Positions 1 through 8,641 are shown, counted from the stretch's first letter. The stretch: 51,858 bases of DNA from an uncultured Selenomonadales bacterium (GCA_946543495.1 CAMNLS010000001.1:1-51858), one strand, 5' to 3'. Translations and numbers: made by a program. Notes: generated by a model not told the origin, from the sequence alone.

Positions 1-159
1 TTCAAACGTCGCCGCCAAGCACAGGAAGATTGACAGCAGGAACGCCGCCGCCCCGCCGAACTCTTCTGTTGTCGCCGCCAAGATGAAAGGTGGCAACATC
101 GCCGCGCCGCACGCTAAAGTTAAGTAGCCCAGCAAGCCCGCTACAATTCGACGATTCAT
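1..159 (-). CDS. N-terminus of a membrane protein, probably a second TrkH-type potassium transporter (cut by window edge)
   Basis: Only the first 53 codons are inside the window. The ATG at 159-157 overlaps the TGA of the DUF262-HNH gene (158-156) in an ATGA arrangement, so translation is probably coupled. The peptide starts MNRRIVAGLLGYL and has two hydrophobic stretches (about residues 5-29 and 36-53) broken by a TTEEFGG loop. Length, spacing and charge match the first helices of the complete TrkH encoded at 2942-4474. The TrkH assignment is an inference from this N-terminal resemblance and from context; another polytopic membrane protein cannot be excluded. Confidence 0.5.
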   Translation of the reverse strand, partial: MNRRIVAGLLGYLTLACGAAMLPPFILAATTEEFGGAAAFLLSIFLCLAATFE

Positions 160-1250
160 TTGTTTGACTTGCGGCGATTGCACGCCTTGCACAGCATTTG
201 ACAATTCTCCGCTGTCGTCTTGCCACCCGCGCTCCACGGCGTGATATGGTCGCCTTCCATTTGCTCAAGTTCAAAGTGTCCGCCGCATTTCGCGCAGATT
301 CCCTGTTGCCGTTCGTAAGCCGCGCGCTTTAGCTTCTTTGAGAACTTGCGCAGATTCAAATGACGTTCGTCGCCGTCCAACAAGTATTCATATATGCCCG
401 CGTTGCGTTTTATTTCCTCGTCCTCCATGAGCCGTTTAATCTTCTCTTCAAGCTCCGCCGCGTCCAAGAACTTTTGCCCGTGACGATTATACATCAGCCC
501 CCACGGCAAGCCTTTCATCTCTTTACGATAGATGGGGAACGTCGCCTGCGCCCACGCGAACACGTTTTGAAAATAAATCCAAAGCTCGTTGCAATGGGTG
601 TCGTGCTGATGATTCGCCATGTACTCTTCCACAGAAATTTTATCGCGGTCGGCTATCCACTTAAGCGCGGTTTCTAAGAACTCTTGCTTTATCGCCGAAC
701 CCTTTAACCAGTCTTTATAGTTCTTGTGCGCCGCGCAGTCTTTCTTGCTGAAAAATTTCTTCGCCGCCGTCAGCCAAGCTCCTATGTAAACTATGTTGCG
801 ATTCTCTTGCTCCGTCAGCTCCACGCCCGCGATATTAACTATCTTAAACCAGTTAAGCTTTTCCATGTCACTGCCGCCGCTACAAATGTAAATCATCAGC
901 TTGTAATCCAGAAAGGCTTGCTTCTCTTCGGGCATCAAGTTCTTAAAGCCGCGCTTGTTGACCAGATAATCTCCGTGAACGTATTGGCAGATGCTTAGCG
1001 TGCGTTGTTGTCCGTCGAGGAGTTCATAACTTCCATTGCCGCTGTCCACCCAATACATCACGTTCAGCGGAAAATTTTTTTGTATGCTCTCAATCACCGC
1101 GTTGCGCTGTGCCTTCTTGTAAACGAATTCGCGTTGATAGGCAGGGCGTATGTTCAGCCGCCCGCCGTAGCAAAAGACGCCTTCATCAGCATTATCAACG
1201 TAGCCCGCTACCACTTCGCCTATCGGTATCTCGTGCATTTCAATCTTCAT
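156..1250 (-). CDS. DUF262 and HNH endonuclease protein (GmrSD-like restriction nuclease)
   Basis: This 364-residue protein has an N-terminal DUF262 (ParB/Srx-fold) domain, with the PAYQREFVY segment at about residues 37-44 and the signature DGQQR at 79-83. It ends in an HNH nuclease domain: CxxC at 319/322, Asp-His at 334-335, Asn at 349 and a second CxxC at 354/357, all expected for a zinc-stabilised His-Me finger. In the GmrS/GmrD family, DUF262 domains bind nucleotide and gate cleavage of foreign or modified DNA. It is the last gene of a three-gene module (methyltransferase, Fic, this gene) with 16 bp to the Fic gene. A restriction role paired with the methyltransferase is the likely reading; the target is not visible from sequence. 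Confidence 0.85.
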   Translation of the reverse strand: MKIEMHEIPIGEVVAGYVDNADEGVFCYGGRLNIRPAYQREFVYKKAQRNAVIESIQKNFPLNVMYWVDSGNGSYELLDGQQRTLSICQYVHGDYLVNKRGFKNLMPEEKQAFLDYKLMIYICSGGSDMEKLNWFKIVNIAGVELTEQENRNIVYIGAWLTAAKKFFSKKDCAAHKNYKDWLKGSAIKQEFLETALKWIADRDKISVEEYMANHQHDTHCNELWIYFQNVFAWAQATFPIYRKEMKGLPWGLMYNRHGQKFLDAAELEEKIKRLMEDEEIKRNAGIYEYLLDGDERHLNLRKFSKKLKRAAYERQQGICAKCGGHFELEQMEGDHITPWSAGGKTTAENCQMLCKACNRRKSNK

Positions 1251-1266
1251 GTTGCTTCGCCTCCGC

Positions 1267-1875
1267 CTAATTCAAATCCTCACTTCGATAAGCAAAATAA
1301 TTTTCGTAGAAGTAACTTGCGTCCAGTCCTTTCATAAAAATTTCGCGGTCGTCAGTCTTATCAGTCAACGCGGCGGCTAACAGCTTTTTTATCTGTGCGT
1401 CGTCAATCGGACTGCGCTCCATTGCCTGAAGATATTTTGTCTTGTCGATTCTGCTCCAGTCAATTACATTACCAATTTCCCTGCTTAGAATGTCATCAAG
1501 CCACAGCCGCATACTTCGCCTGTTGCCCTCTCTGAAAGGGTGCGCCACGTTCATTTCAACATACTTGGCGATTATCTCTTCAAAAGTTTTCTGCGGCATT
1601 TGCTCCACGCTCAAGACCGCCTCACGCAGATACAATGCCGAAGCAAATCGGAAGTTGCCCTTGCTTATGTTCTCGTTGCGAAGTTCGCCCGCGAAGTCGT
1701 AAAGCTCCGAGAACAGCCGCCGATGAATATGAGCCAGTGCCTTGAACGTGCCGCAATGAAATTGTTTCAGCTCGCCGCCCTGCCAAAGTTCAATCGCCGC
1801 TTGCTTGCTGAGCCGCTCCTCTGCTCGCGCTAACTCAATCGGGCTATCCAATCCCAATTTGTTTTTTAGCGTCAT
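1267..1875 (-). CDS. Class III Fic-domain AMP-transferase-like protein
   Basis: The 202-residue protein carries a Fic core, HPFREGNRRSMR at residues 112-123. The usual small residue after GN is Arg119, so the core departs from the HxFx(D/E)GNGRxxR consensus. Near the C-terminus SYFYEN (187-192) fits the SxxxE(G/N) inhibitory helix that defines class III Fic proteins such as Neisseria NmFic, and the total length fits as well. Such enzymes AMPylate target proteins and restrain themselves through this helix. Its start lies 32 bp inside the 3' end of the methyltransferase gene. Sitting inside a restriction-like module it may act as toxin or regulator; that role is an inference. Confidence 0.85.
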   Translation of the reverse strand: MTLKNKLGLDSPIELARAEERLSKQAAIELWQGGELKQFHCGTFKALAHIHRRLFSELYDFAGELRNENISKGNFRFASALYLREAVLSVEQMPQKTFEEIIAKYVEMNVAHPFREGNRRSMRLWLDDILSREIGNVIDWSRIDKTKYLQAMERSPIDDAQIKKLLAAALTDKTDDREIFMKGLDASYFYENYFAYRSEDLN

Positions 1876-2929
1876 TGCCTCGCCTCCTTATGAACAGCCG
1901 CTTATAAACTTTCCTGCCGTCAATCGTCGCTTGCCTGAACTGTGAATCGTCGTGCCACAGTCCATTTGAAAAGCCAACGCCTTCGCTCTCCGTCGCGCCG
2001 ACAATATCAAACTGCGTGGGGCAATACTTATCAAGGAAAGTAATCGGGACGCCCATGACGCCGAAATAATCTTCGGGAATCTCGGCGGTCTTGCTGACTT
2101 CGATAGCGTCGTAGTTGTCGTAGCGCGGATTGTCTTCGGGCGAATACTTCTTCCAAAGCGTCAACTCCCAATAGCGTTTCGGCGTCTCTATGTTCGTATA
2201 CCATAAGCATTGATTTGTTGAAACGATTCGTTGTCCGCCTTCAATGCGTGCCTCAGTCCCGTAAAGCTCGTAATCGTCGGGAACGATGAAGCCTGAAATT
2301 GCTCGTCCCATGCCATAACCCAGCCACATTTTATTTTGCATGATGAGCGGGAAGATTTCCTTGTAAGTGATTGAATTGATGTTGCCGATGATGAGAAACT
2401 TTTTATCGTAGTCGATGAGTTGCTTGACGTATTCGCGGAAGACGCTAAAGGGCGGGTTCGTGACGACAACATCGGCTTGCTTGAGGAGCGCGATTAACTC
2501 TTTGGAGCGGAAGTCGCCCGCGCAATAGTGCTCGTCGCCTTCAAGGGTCGTCGTCTTATAAATGCCGTGCTCAATGGCAAATTTCACGTCGTCGAGGTCT
2601 TCTGCGCCGTCGCCGTTCCAATCGCGTAGCTCGTCAACTTCAGTCATGTAAGCGGTCTTGCCGTCGGGGAAAAGGTTAATCTCCTTGCCGGCAATGGGTG
2701 AGTCGGCATAACTTGTGGTGATGAGCTTTTTAATCTCAAGCGTATTGAACATAAGCGCGAAGTATTGGAAGAAATTACTCTCGAAGGGGTCATCGCAGTT
2801 GCAAAGGACGACCTTGCCTTTAAAGAACTCTTTGTAGTGTCGAACCTCTTCGGCGATGTCGTCAAGCTGCGTATAGAACTTATCCTTCTTAGCACGTGCC
2901 GCCGCGTTCAGATTGTTATTCTTAGCCAT
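1844..2929 (-). CDS. EcoRI-family adenine-specific DNA methyltransferase
   Basis: The 361-residue protein starts MAKNNNLNAAARAKKDKFYTQ, as typical members of the EcoRI-type adenine methyltransferase family do, and has the catalytic NPPF tetrad at residues 158-161 preceded by hydrophobic ADVVVT. A candidate SAM-binding strand with CNCDDPFES lies near residues 43-51. It should methylate the exocyclic N6 of adenine in DNA. The start has a strong Shine-Dalgarno AAGGAGG and lies 12 bp after the trkH stop codon. With the Fic and DUF262-HNH genes downstream it forms a tightly packed module in which it is the natural self-protection partner. Recognition sequence unknown. Confidence 0.85.
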   Translation of the reverse strand: MAKNNNLNAAARAKKDKFYTQLDDIAEEVRHYKEFFKGKVVLCNCDDPFESNFFQYFALMFNTLEIKKLITTSYADSPIAGKEINLFPDGKTAYMTEVDELRDWNGDGAEDLDDVKFAIEHGIYKTTTLEGDEHYCAGDFRSKELIALLKQADVVVTNPPFSVFREYVKQLIDYDKKFLIIGNINSITYKEIFPLIMQNKMWLGYGMGRAISGFIVPDDYELYGTEARIEGGQRIVSTNQCLWYTNIETPKRYWELTLWKKYSPEDNPRYDNYDAIEVSKTAEIPEDYFGVMGVPITFLDKYCPTQFDIVGATESEGVGFSNGLWHDDSQFRQATIDGRKVYKRLFIRRRGNDAKKQIGIG

Positions 2930-2941
2930 AGTGTAGCCTCC

Positions 2942-4474
2942 TTACCAGCTAGACTTCTTACGACGAACTTTGATACCCGCTAACGCAATCAGCAACGCGA
3001 ATATCTCAAGCCGCCCGACAATTAAAATTATCATGCAAAAGACTTTGCCGAACGCCGATAAACTCAAGAAGCTTTGAGCGTCGCACAGCCCCGGCAAATT
3101 CCCGACGGTCGATAAGCAAACGATTGACATTGCCACCGCCTCAGAAAATCTTGCGCCCAAGAAACTCAAGACAGCCGCGCAGATAAACATAGTAACGAGC
3201 GCAAGGAAGAAGAAACAAAGAATCCTTCCGACAGTATGCATTGGAACAGGCACGTTGCCGACACGAATCGCAGTCATCATGCGCGGGTGCATTGTCTTCT
3301 TTATATCCGCCGCCGTGATTTTGAATAGGACAATCAGCCGAATGATTTTAAAGCCGCCGGTCACCGAGCCGATACAACCGCCCGTCACAGCCATTAGGAA
3401 GATAAAAAATTTATCGAAGTCGTGAACCGCGCCCGCGCTCTCGTCAAGCGTGATACCCGTCGTGCTGATGAACGATACGATATAAAACAATGACTTATGA
3501 AACGCTTCGTTGCCGTCAACGTAAAGCCCTTGATAAAAGACGTGCAACATAAGAATCAACATGCCGAAGAAAATCATGCCGTAAAGAACTTGCACTTCCT
3601 CATTGGCGAAGACAAGTTTAAAGTTATCGCGGATTGTTCGATTGAGGCGCAGGAAGTATTGCTTAAGGCGCGTGAAGTAATTCCAACCAAATTCAAGGCG
3701 CGGCGGCAGAAGATTATAAATCACGCGATAATAAAGCAAGAAATTGCCGCAAGCGATTAGCATTGAGAATATCGCGGCGTATTCGACGTAAACATTGCTT
3801 TGCTCAGGGAAGAACCTTCCGCCGCCCGTCGAGATACAACGCATAGCCATAATCAATGAATCCCACACGTCAAGCCCCGCGAGCTTGAACACGACAACGC
3901 TAACCGCCGTCAACGTCACGTAAACTTTCATAACGCGGACGCTCATCAAGTTCATCTGCCCGATAACCGCGCTGAAGCCTTGCCCGCCTGGCAAGCTCAA
4001 ATTAATTCCGAAACAGCCGCTCACTTCCGGCAAGACGGTAACGAGCATGATTAAGAATAGGAACGAGCCGAGCCACATCAAAGAGCTTTGCCACAAGATT
4101 AAAGGATAAGGCACATTACTTGGCAAGATTGATAAGCCCGCCGAGGTCAAGTCGCCGACGGTTTCCAAGAGGGCGTCGAGCGGCATAAGGCAACCCGTCA
4201 GCACGAACGGCAAGCACCCGAAGAACGCAGTTATCGGATACATGATTAATATCGCCGCCGCCGAAGCCGCAATGGGTGCGCGTTGAAATCTGCCGATGCC
4301 TAATTGAAAAAAAAATATTCCCATCAAGACGGATACAATGCCCGTTAAGGCAAAGACAACCGCCGAGTCAGGTTCTTGAGATTCAATCAGCGCGTAAGCA
4401 ATCGGCAAGAGGAGTGTCGCCGCGAGCATAAGCACTGCTTGGCTCTGAATTCGCAAAATCATTTTTAAGTTCAT
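2942..4474 (-). CDS. trkH: TrkH-family potassium uptake channel subunit
   Basis: A 510-residue polytopic membrane protein with the repeated pore-loop signatures of the TrkH/KtrB superfamily: GDLTSAGLS, STGGGRF, STTGITL and STVGNLPG, each carrying a filter-type glycine. GGCIGSVTGGFKIIR and the C-terminal GRLEIFALLIAL are further TrkH hallmarks. It should carry K+ (or Na+/K+) uptake with a TrkA regulatory subunit that is not in this window. The gene starts 3 bp after the stop of the small upstream gene, indicating one transcript, and continues into the methyltransferase gene after 12 bp. Confidence 0.95.
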   Translation of the reverse strand: MNLKMILRIQSQAVLMLAATLLLPIAYALIESQEPDSAVVFALTGIVSVLMGIFFFQLGIGRFQRAPIAASAAAILIMYPITAFFGCLPFVLTGCLMPLDALLETVGDLTSAGLSILPSNVPYPLILWQSSLMWLGSFLFLIMLVTVLPEVSGCFGINLSLPGGQGFSAVIGQMNLMSVRVMKVYVTLTAVSVVVFKLAGLDVWDSLIMAMRCISTGGGRFFPEQSNVYVEYAAIFSMLIACGNFLLYYRVIYNLLPPRLEFGWNYFTRLKQYFLRLNRTIRDNFKLVFANEEVQVLYGMIFFGMLILMLHVFYQGLYVDGNEAFHKSLFYIVSFISTTGITLDESAGAVHDFDKFFIFLMAVTGGCIGSVTGGFKIIRLIVLFKITAADIKKTMHPRMMTAIRVGNVPVPMHTVGRILCFFFLALVTMFICAAVLSFLGARFSEAVAMSIVCLSTVGNLPGLCDAQSFLSLSAFGKVFCMIILIVGRLEIFALLIALAGIKVRRKKSSW

Positions 4475-4477
4475 GAT

Positions 4478-4867
4478 TCAAAAGTGAAAGTGATTCATCA
4501 CATGTTCGGTTAAAGACTTCGCGTCGTCGTTCTTGTGCTCAAGAAGATATTCGAGCGTGTGCACGTTGAAGAACGAAGTTATCGGGACGTAGCGATTATA
4601 TTTGCGGAAGTCGCCCCACTTCATCAGCTTGGCATGTAGCTTGGAAATATCTTTCTTAGTTGCTTTGTGACGCTTAAGAATTCTGCCTAACAAAGCGTCG
4701 TCGCTTATCGCCGCAAAAATTTCGTCGATGAGCTTCGGATTAAGTTTGTCGTTCTCGTACTTCTCAATCAACGCGACGGAGGCTTTAGACATTTTAAGCG
4801 TTCGGCGTATCGCGAAGACGAAGTAGACAACCAACGCGACGAGTAGGACATCCAAGAAAATACTCAT
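4478..4867 (-). CDS. Small membrane-anchored protein of unknown function, trk operon leader gene
   Basis: I do not recognise the family. The 129-residue product begins with one hydrophobic segment (about residues 3-20) followed by a basic stop-transfer patch (RRTLKMSK) and a soluble, Lys- and His-rich helical part ending in HVMNHFHF. It would be anchored by its N-terminus with most of the protein in the cytoplasm. It is the first gene of the minus-strand operon and sits 3 bp before trkH, so an accessory role in potassium transport is plausible but unproven. Confidence 0.7.
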   Translation of the reverse strand: MSIFLDVLLVALVVYFVFAIRRTLKMSKASVALIEKYENDKLNPKLIDEIFAAISDDALLGRILKRHKATKKDISKLHAKLMKWGDFRKYNRYVPITSFFNVHTLEYLLEHKNDDAKSLTEHVMNHFHF

Positions 4868-4899
4868 GATTCATTCTCCGCTGTTCAAAATATTTTGAC

Positions 4900-4974
4900 T
4901 GTGCTATTATTACTCAAAAGACTTCCGACCCATACGGAAGCGAAATGTATGAGCAGTGCTGTAATAATAACACA
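4900..4974. promoter_or_regulatory. Nested inverted repeats between the divergent trk operon and cobI
   Basis: Outer arms TGTGCTATTATTAC (4900-4913) and GTAATAATAACACA (4961-4974) are complementary with one mismatch. Inside lies a perfect hairpin CTTCCG-N7-CGGAAG (4922-4940). The structure fills most of the 124-bp gap between two divergent genes, so a shared operator or a structured cobI leader are both possible. It does not contain the core motifs of a cobalamin riboswitch. Confidence 0.55.
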
Positions 4975-4991
4975 GCTAAGGAGCAAAGGAA

Positions 4992-5705
4992 ATGAATTAT
5001 AGCGGAACTTTTTACGGAATAGGCGTTGGACCGGGCGACCCGGAATTATTGACGGTCAAGGCGATTAATGCGCTAAGGAAAATCGACACGCTTATTGCGC
5101 CGAAGACCGAAAAAAAATCTGACAGCGTTGCCTTGTCAATCGCTCAACCTTATCTTAAACCAAGCGTCGAGATAATTTATCAGACCTTCCCGATGATTAA
5201 AGACTTTGCGGAGGAAACTGAAGTTTTCGAGGCGAACAAGGAGGAGATATTAAAGCACCTGCGCGACGAACAAAACGTTGGCTTTGCGACGATTGGTGAC
5301 CCTATGTTTTACAGCACGTACATTTATATCTTCCAACTGCTGGAGTCGTGCGGCGTTAAGATAGTGACGATACCTGGCGTGCCCGCGTTCCTGGCGATTG
5401 CCTCGCAGATAGGTCGCCCGCTCGCTTACGGCAATGACATCTTGACGATAATTCCGGCAACCGCTGAGCCAAACGCAATTAACACTGCCCTTGACCACGC
5501 TGACGCAACTGTTCTAATGAAGGTCTACAAAAATTTCCCGGAAGTCGTCGACGCTCTTCAAGCTCGCGGCATGCTTGACGAAGCGGCGTTAGTCAGTCGT
5601 TGCGGGCTTGATGACGAAAAGATTATTACGGACATTGCCGCGCATAAGCAGGAGCAATTAAATTACTTATCAACCATTCTCACGCGCCGCAAGCATCGCG
5701 GTTAA
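4992..5705 (+). CDS. cobI: Precorrin-2 / cobalt-factor II C20-methyltransferase
   Basis: The 237-residue protein has the tetrapyrrole methylase N-terminal signature GIGVGPGDPELLTVKA (from residue 10) and the second motif ATIGDPMFYSTY. These match CobI/CbiL, which transfers a methyl group from SAM to C20 of precorrin-2 (or its cobalt form) during corrin ring synthesis. It is preceded by AAGGAG seven bases before the ATG. It stands alone here; two other cobalamin genes, cbiE and cbiB, occur at 45-48 kb, so the pathway is scattered in this genome. Whether the substrate carries cobalt cannot be told from sequence. Confidence 0.93.
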   Translation: MNYSGTFYGIGVGPGDPELLTVKAINALRKIDTLIAPKTEKKSDSVALSIAQPYLKPSVEIIYQTFPMIKDFAEETEVFEANKEEILKHLRDEQNVGFATIGDPMFYSTYIYIFQLLESCGVKIVTIPGVPAFLAIASQIGRPLAYGNDILTIIPATAEPNAINTALDHADATVLMKVYKNFPEVVDALQARGMLDEAALVSRCGLDDEKIITDIAAHKQEQLNYLSTILTRRKHRG

Positions 5706-5920
5706 GGCTATTGTTGTAATCAAGCGGCAAATCTCTTTAAAAAAATTTTTTCATTTATCATAGGAAAATCATATAGCTTAATTATAATACGCGGTATCGG
5801 GCAATAGTTTTCGTAAATAAAAAATCGTTTAAAGGAGGGATAGTTTGGAAGAGGGAATAAATCTGCAGTTATATTAGACGTAAGAAACGTAAGCAATTAT
5901 TTCATTCGTATTTCAATCTA

Positions 5921-5948
5921 TTGACAAGAGGATTGATATTTGTATAAT
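5921..5948 (+). promoter_or_regulatory. Strong sigma-A-type promoter of the Tad pilus operon
   Basis: TTGACA (5921-5926) and TATAAT (5943-5948) are both perfect consensus hexamers separated by 16 bp, in the otherwise empty 5706-6020 intergenic region about 90 bp before cpaB. The rest of that region shows only AT-rich sequence and the inverted repeat listed separately. Confidence 0.85.
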
Positions 5949-5976
5949 GTGACCGAAAATTGCATGATAGGTCACA
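5948..5976 (+). promoter_or_regulatory. Inverted repeat over the Tad promoter start site (candidate operator)
   Basis: TGTGACC (5948-5954) and GGTCACA (5970-5976) form a perfect 7-bp inverted repeat with a 15-bp spacer. It begins in the last base of the -10 hexamer and spans the expected transcription start, the usual place for a repressor site. A 5'-end mRNA hairpin is an alternative. Confidence 0.6.
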
Positions 5977-6035
5977 ATTAAGTAATTATCAAAGGTAATT
6001 TGGTAAAATTGTTCATGTAGATGAGAGGCTTAGTC

Positions 6036-7115
6036 ATGTTTCAGAAAATATTAAATAAGCTAAATGACCTGCGACCTAAGCAACTAGCAATTTTGGCAGG
6101 AATCGCGGCGTTACTGATGTTCGTCGCGATTTATGCAGGGATAAGCATGATGACAGGAAAGGAAGTTGTCGTTAATCCTGTGGAACCTCCGCAGGAAGAA
6201 AAACCTGTCATCGAAACAAAATCCGTTGTCGTCGCGAAAATAAATATCCCTGCGCGGACAAGAATCCAAGAGAGTATGCTTGAGATGAAAGAAGTCCCTG
6301 CCGATTTGATTACGAGCGAGGCTATAACCAGCTTTGACTCCGTTAAGGATGTGCAAGTTAAAGTTTCAATATTCGCAGGCGACATACTCACAGTTCAAAA
6401 AGTTTTTAACGATAAGGGCGAGGAAGGCTTTGTAGGTGCAATTCCTCCTAACTGCCGCGCAGTATCGATAAATGTAAACGAGATAACGGGCGTAGCAGGA
6501 TTTGCCAAGCCAGGCGACCGCGTTGATTTACTCCTTGTCGAAAAAAGTAATTACAGCGCGACGACTGAAATTATCTTGCAGAATGTGCCGCTTCTTAGTA
6601 TTAACCAAGACATGAACGGTGCTAACATTGTCGACGAAAGCGGTGTAACTACTTCTGCAATAAGCAATCCGTCAATCGCAACGTTTGCATTGCCGCCCGA
6701 AGACGTTTTAGAATTAATCTCTGCGTCGAAGCTCGGGGAAATTTATATGATGTTGCGTCCCGCGAATCCAAGAGCTACTTATGTCGCGGAAAAGGCATGC
6801 ACTATGAATTCCATTAATAAGCCGCAACCTGTTTATGAACCCGAACCGACACCGGTTATCCCTTCAACCCCAGTTCCTGATGTACCTCTGCCGCAAATCC
6901 CTGTAGTGCCCGTCACACCGAAGTTTGATATTATTCAAGGCGACGAGCTTACACAAAGCTCTGAAGCAACTGCACAAGTTCAAAGCTTTTCCGCCTCTGC
7001 CCATTCCGCACTTCCAGCAATCCCTTCACGCAATGCCAGTACCGAATCTTATGCACCACCTGTTCCAAGCACGCCTGTGTCGAATTCTCCTATCATGAAT
7101 CAAATTGGACATTAA
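6036..7115 (+). CDS. cpaB: Tad pilus assembly protein CpaB/RcpC
   Basis: The product has an N-terminal membrane helix (LAILAGIAALLMFVAIYAG, about residues 18-36), then an SAF-type domain (KINIPARTRIQESMLEMKEVP) and a conserved RcpC region (GAIPPNCRAVSINVNEITGVAGFAKPGDRVDLLLV), followed by a Pro-rich tail from about residue 270. CpaB links the periplasmic face of the Tad machine to the outer-membrane secretin. I chose the ATG at 6036 because GAGAGG lies 7 bp upstream; the in-frame ATG at 6021 lacks such a site. It is the first gene of the Tad operon, 20 bp before cpaC. Confidence 0.93.
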   Translation: MFQKILNKLNDLRPKQLAILAGIAALLMFVAIYAGISMMTGKEVVVNPVEPPQEEKPVIETKSVVVAKINIPARTRIQESMLEMKEVPADLITSEAITSFDSVKDVQVKVSIFAGDILTVQKVFNDKGEEGFVGAIPPNCRAVSINVNEITGVAGFAKPGDRVDLLLVEKSNYSATTEIILQNVPLLSINQDMNGANIVDESGVTTSAISNPSIATFALPPEDVLELISASKLGEIYMMLRPANPRATYVAEKACTMNSINKPQPVYEPEPTPVIPSTPVPDVPLPQIPVVPVTPKFDIIQGDELTQSSEATAQVQSFSASAHSALPAIPSRNASTESYAPPVPSTPVSNSPIMNQIGH

Positions 7116-7135
7116 AGAGTATAGGACTGTTAATT

Positions 7136-8641
7136 ATGAACTATTCAATCTTAAAGAAAATTTGTTTGGCGGCAGTAGTGCCCATTTGTTTATCGTCAAG
7201 TGTTGCTCATGCCGCCGAAGTCGAAACGCTTAGCATAAAGAAACAGACTTCGCATTACATAGACATGAAAAAGCAAATCACGCGAATTGCGGTGGGCAAC
7301 AAGGACATTGCGTCGGTTATTCAGTTGCCTGGCTCGGCGAATGAATTCTTAATCGTCACTAAGGCAAATGCCGGTTCGACTGCGCTGTTCGTGTGGACAA
7401 TCGACGGTGCTCGATATGAATATAATATCGTCGTTTCGCCCGAAGACCCCGGACAAGCCATGCTGATTGAACAGGCAATCGGGCTACCCGATGTTCATGT
7501 TAAGATGGTCGGCGAAAGAATTTTGCTAACAGGCACGGTCGAGAATCAATACGAAAAGAATTACGCCCTGCAGACGGCGCGGCTTTTTATAAACGGTAGC
7601 ACGGATAGCAGTCTTCTTGTCGGCAGTGGTTTCGACATGGAACTTAACATACAAAGTGCCAAATCCGAAGGCGGTGGAAATGGCGAAGTGAGCGAGTCAC
7701 AATCTTCTGGAACGATTATAGACCTTTTGCAAATTCTTCACCCGACGCAAATCCGCCTTGAAGCTCAGATTATTGAAATTAATTCCGATGACGCAAGAGA
7801 CCTCGGTCTCCAATACGGCACGAGCGGCAGAGGAGGCGTCTTTTATTTCGGCGAAGACTATGCCCGTTCTAATGCTCATACTTCTTTTAGAAATAATCCT
7901 ATCAAATGGGCAGAACAACATTTTTCTCCAATTAATGCCACAATTAACGTATTGGTCACTAATGGCAAAGCAAGGATTCTTTCGCGCCCAAGCGTTACGA
8001 CACTTAGCGGCGAACAGGCAACCATTCAAATCGGCGGTAAAATCCCTTATACGAATTATAGCGATAACGGCAGACCTGTTGTTAATTTTGAAGACTATGG
8101 CGTCATTTTGCAATTTAGACCTGTCGTTGACGCACAAAACCGGATAAACTCTGCAATCCATACGGAAGTTAGTAACCTCAGCGGGCAAAGTGTTGAAGGG
8201 CAACCGATTATCGCCACACGCCGCGCTGACTCTGTCATAACTTTAAATTCTGGCTCGCCAATCGTCATCGGCGGGCTTATGGATTCTTCGGAGAGTAAAA
8301 CCGTTTCAAAGATTCCGCTCCTTGGCGATATTCCCATTCTCGGCGAATTCTTTAAACATACCTCCAAAACCCGCGATAAACGTGAACTCATAATCGTCGT
8401 TACACCTTACCTCGTCGAATCGGAAGAAGAGCTTTCTCAATCTCCAATGTCAGAGCCTATGCGCCAGTGGTATGAACAGGAAGAAGCACAACGCAAAGTA
8501 ATGGAACCCCATGACTTCAAGGAACCTGAAGAATCCGACGATGACATTTTAGAAATTAAGGAGCCAGAGCCCGAAAGGATTCTGCCACCCGCCAATTATC
8601 CCCAAGACGGGAAAACCACCGATACACCGTTTAAAAAATAA
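7136..8641 (+). CDS. cpaC: Tad pilus outer-membrane secretin CpaC/RcpA
   Basis: The 501-residue protein has a signal peptide ending near residue 26 (SSSVAHA then AEVETL), an N-terminal pilus/BON-like region (about 30-170), and a C-terminal type II/III secretin domain with VITLNSGSPIVIGGLM and IPLLGDIPILGEFFKH, the classic secretin signature. It should form the outer-membrane pore for the Flp pilus, consistent with a diderm envelope. The C-terminus is an acidic Pro/Glu-rich tail. It sits between cpaB and the first tadZ-like gene in usual Tad order. Confidence 0.95.
   Translation: MNYSILKKICLAAVVPICLSSSVAHAAEVETLSIKKQTSHYIDMKKQITRIAVGNKDIASVIQLPGSANEFLIVTKANAGSTALFVWTIDGARYEYNIVVSPEDPGQAMLIEQAIGLPDVHVKMVGERILLTGTVENQYEKNYALQTARLFINGSTDSSLLVGSGFDMELNIQSAKSEGGGNGEVSESQSSGTIIDLLQILHPTQIRLEAQIIEINSDDARDLGLQYGTSGRGGVFYFGEDYARSNAHTSFRNNPIKWAEQHFSPINATINVLVTNGKARILSRPSVTTLSGEQATIQIGGKIPYTNYSDNGRPVVNFEDYGVILQFRPVVDAQNRINSAIHTEVSNLSGQSVEGQPIIATRRADSVITLNSGSPIVIGGLMDSSESKTVSKIPLLGDIPILGEFFKHTSKTRDKRELIIVVTPYLVESEEELSQSPMSEPMRQWYEQEEAQRKVMEPHDFKEPEESDDDILEIKEPEPERILPPANYPQDGKTTDTPFKK

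Noticed and set aside
2..274. 90-residue minus-strand frame at the left edge
   Set aside because: It overlaps the HNH domain in another frame and is Arg-rich without any family pattern; the frame starting at 159 gives a convincing membrane protein instead.
4868..4991. Cobalamin riboswitch in front of cobI
   Set aside because: The gap is only 124 bp and lacks the conserved B12-box sequence; only palindromes are visible.
7697..8203. 168-residue antisense frame inside cpaC
   Set aside because: Shadow of the secretin gene; no ribosome site and no domain.
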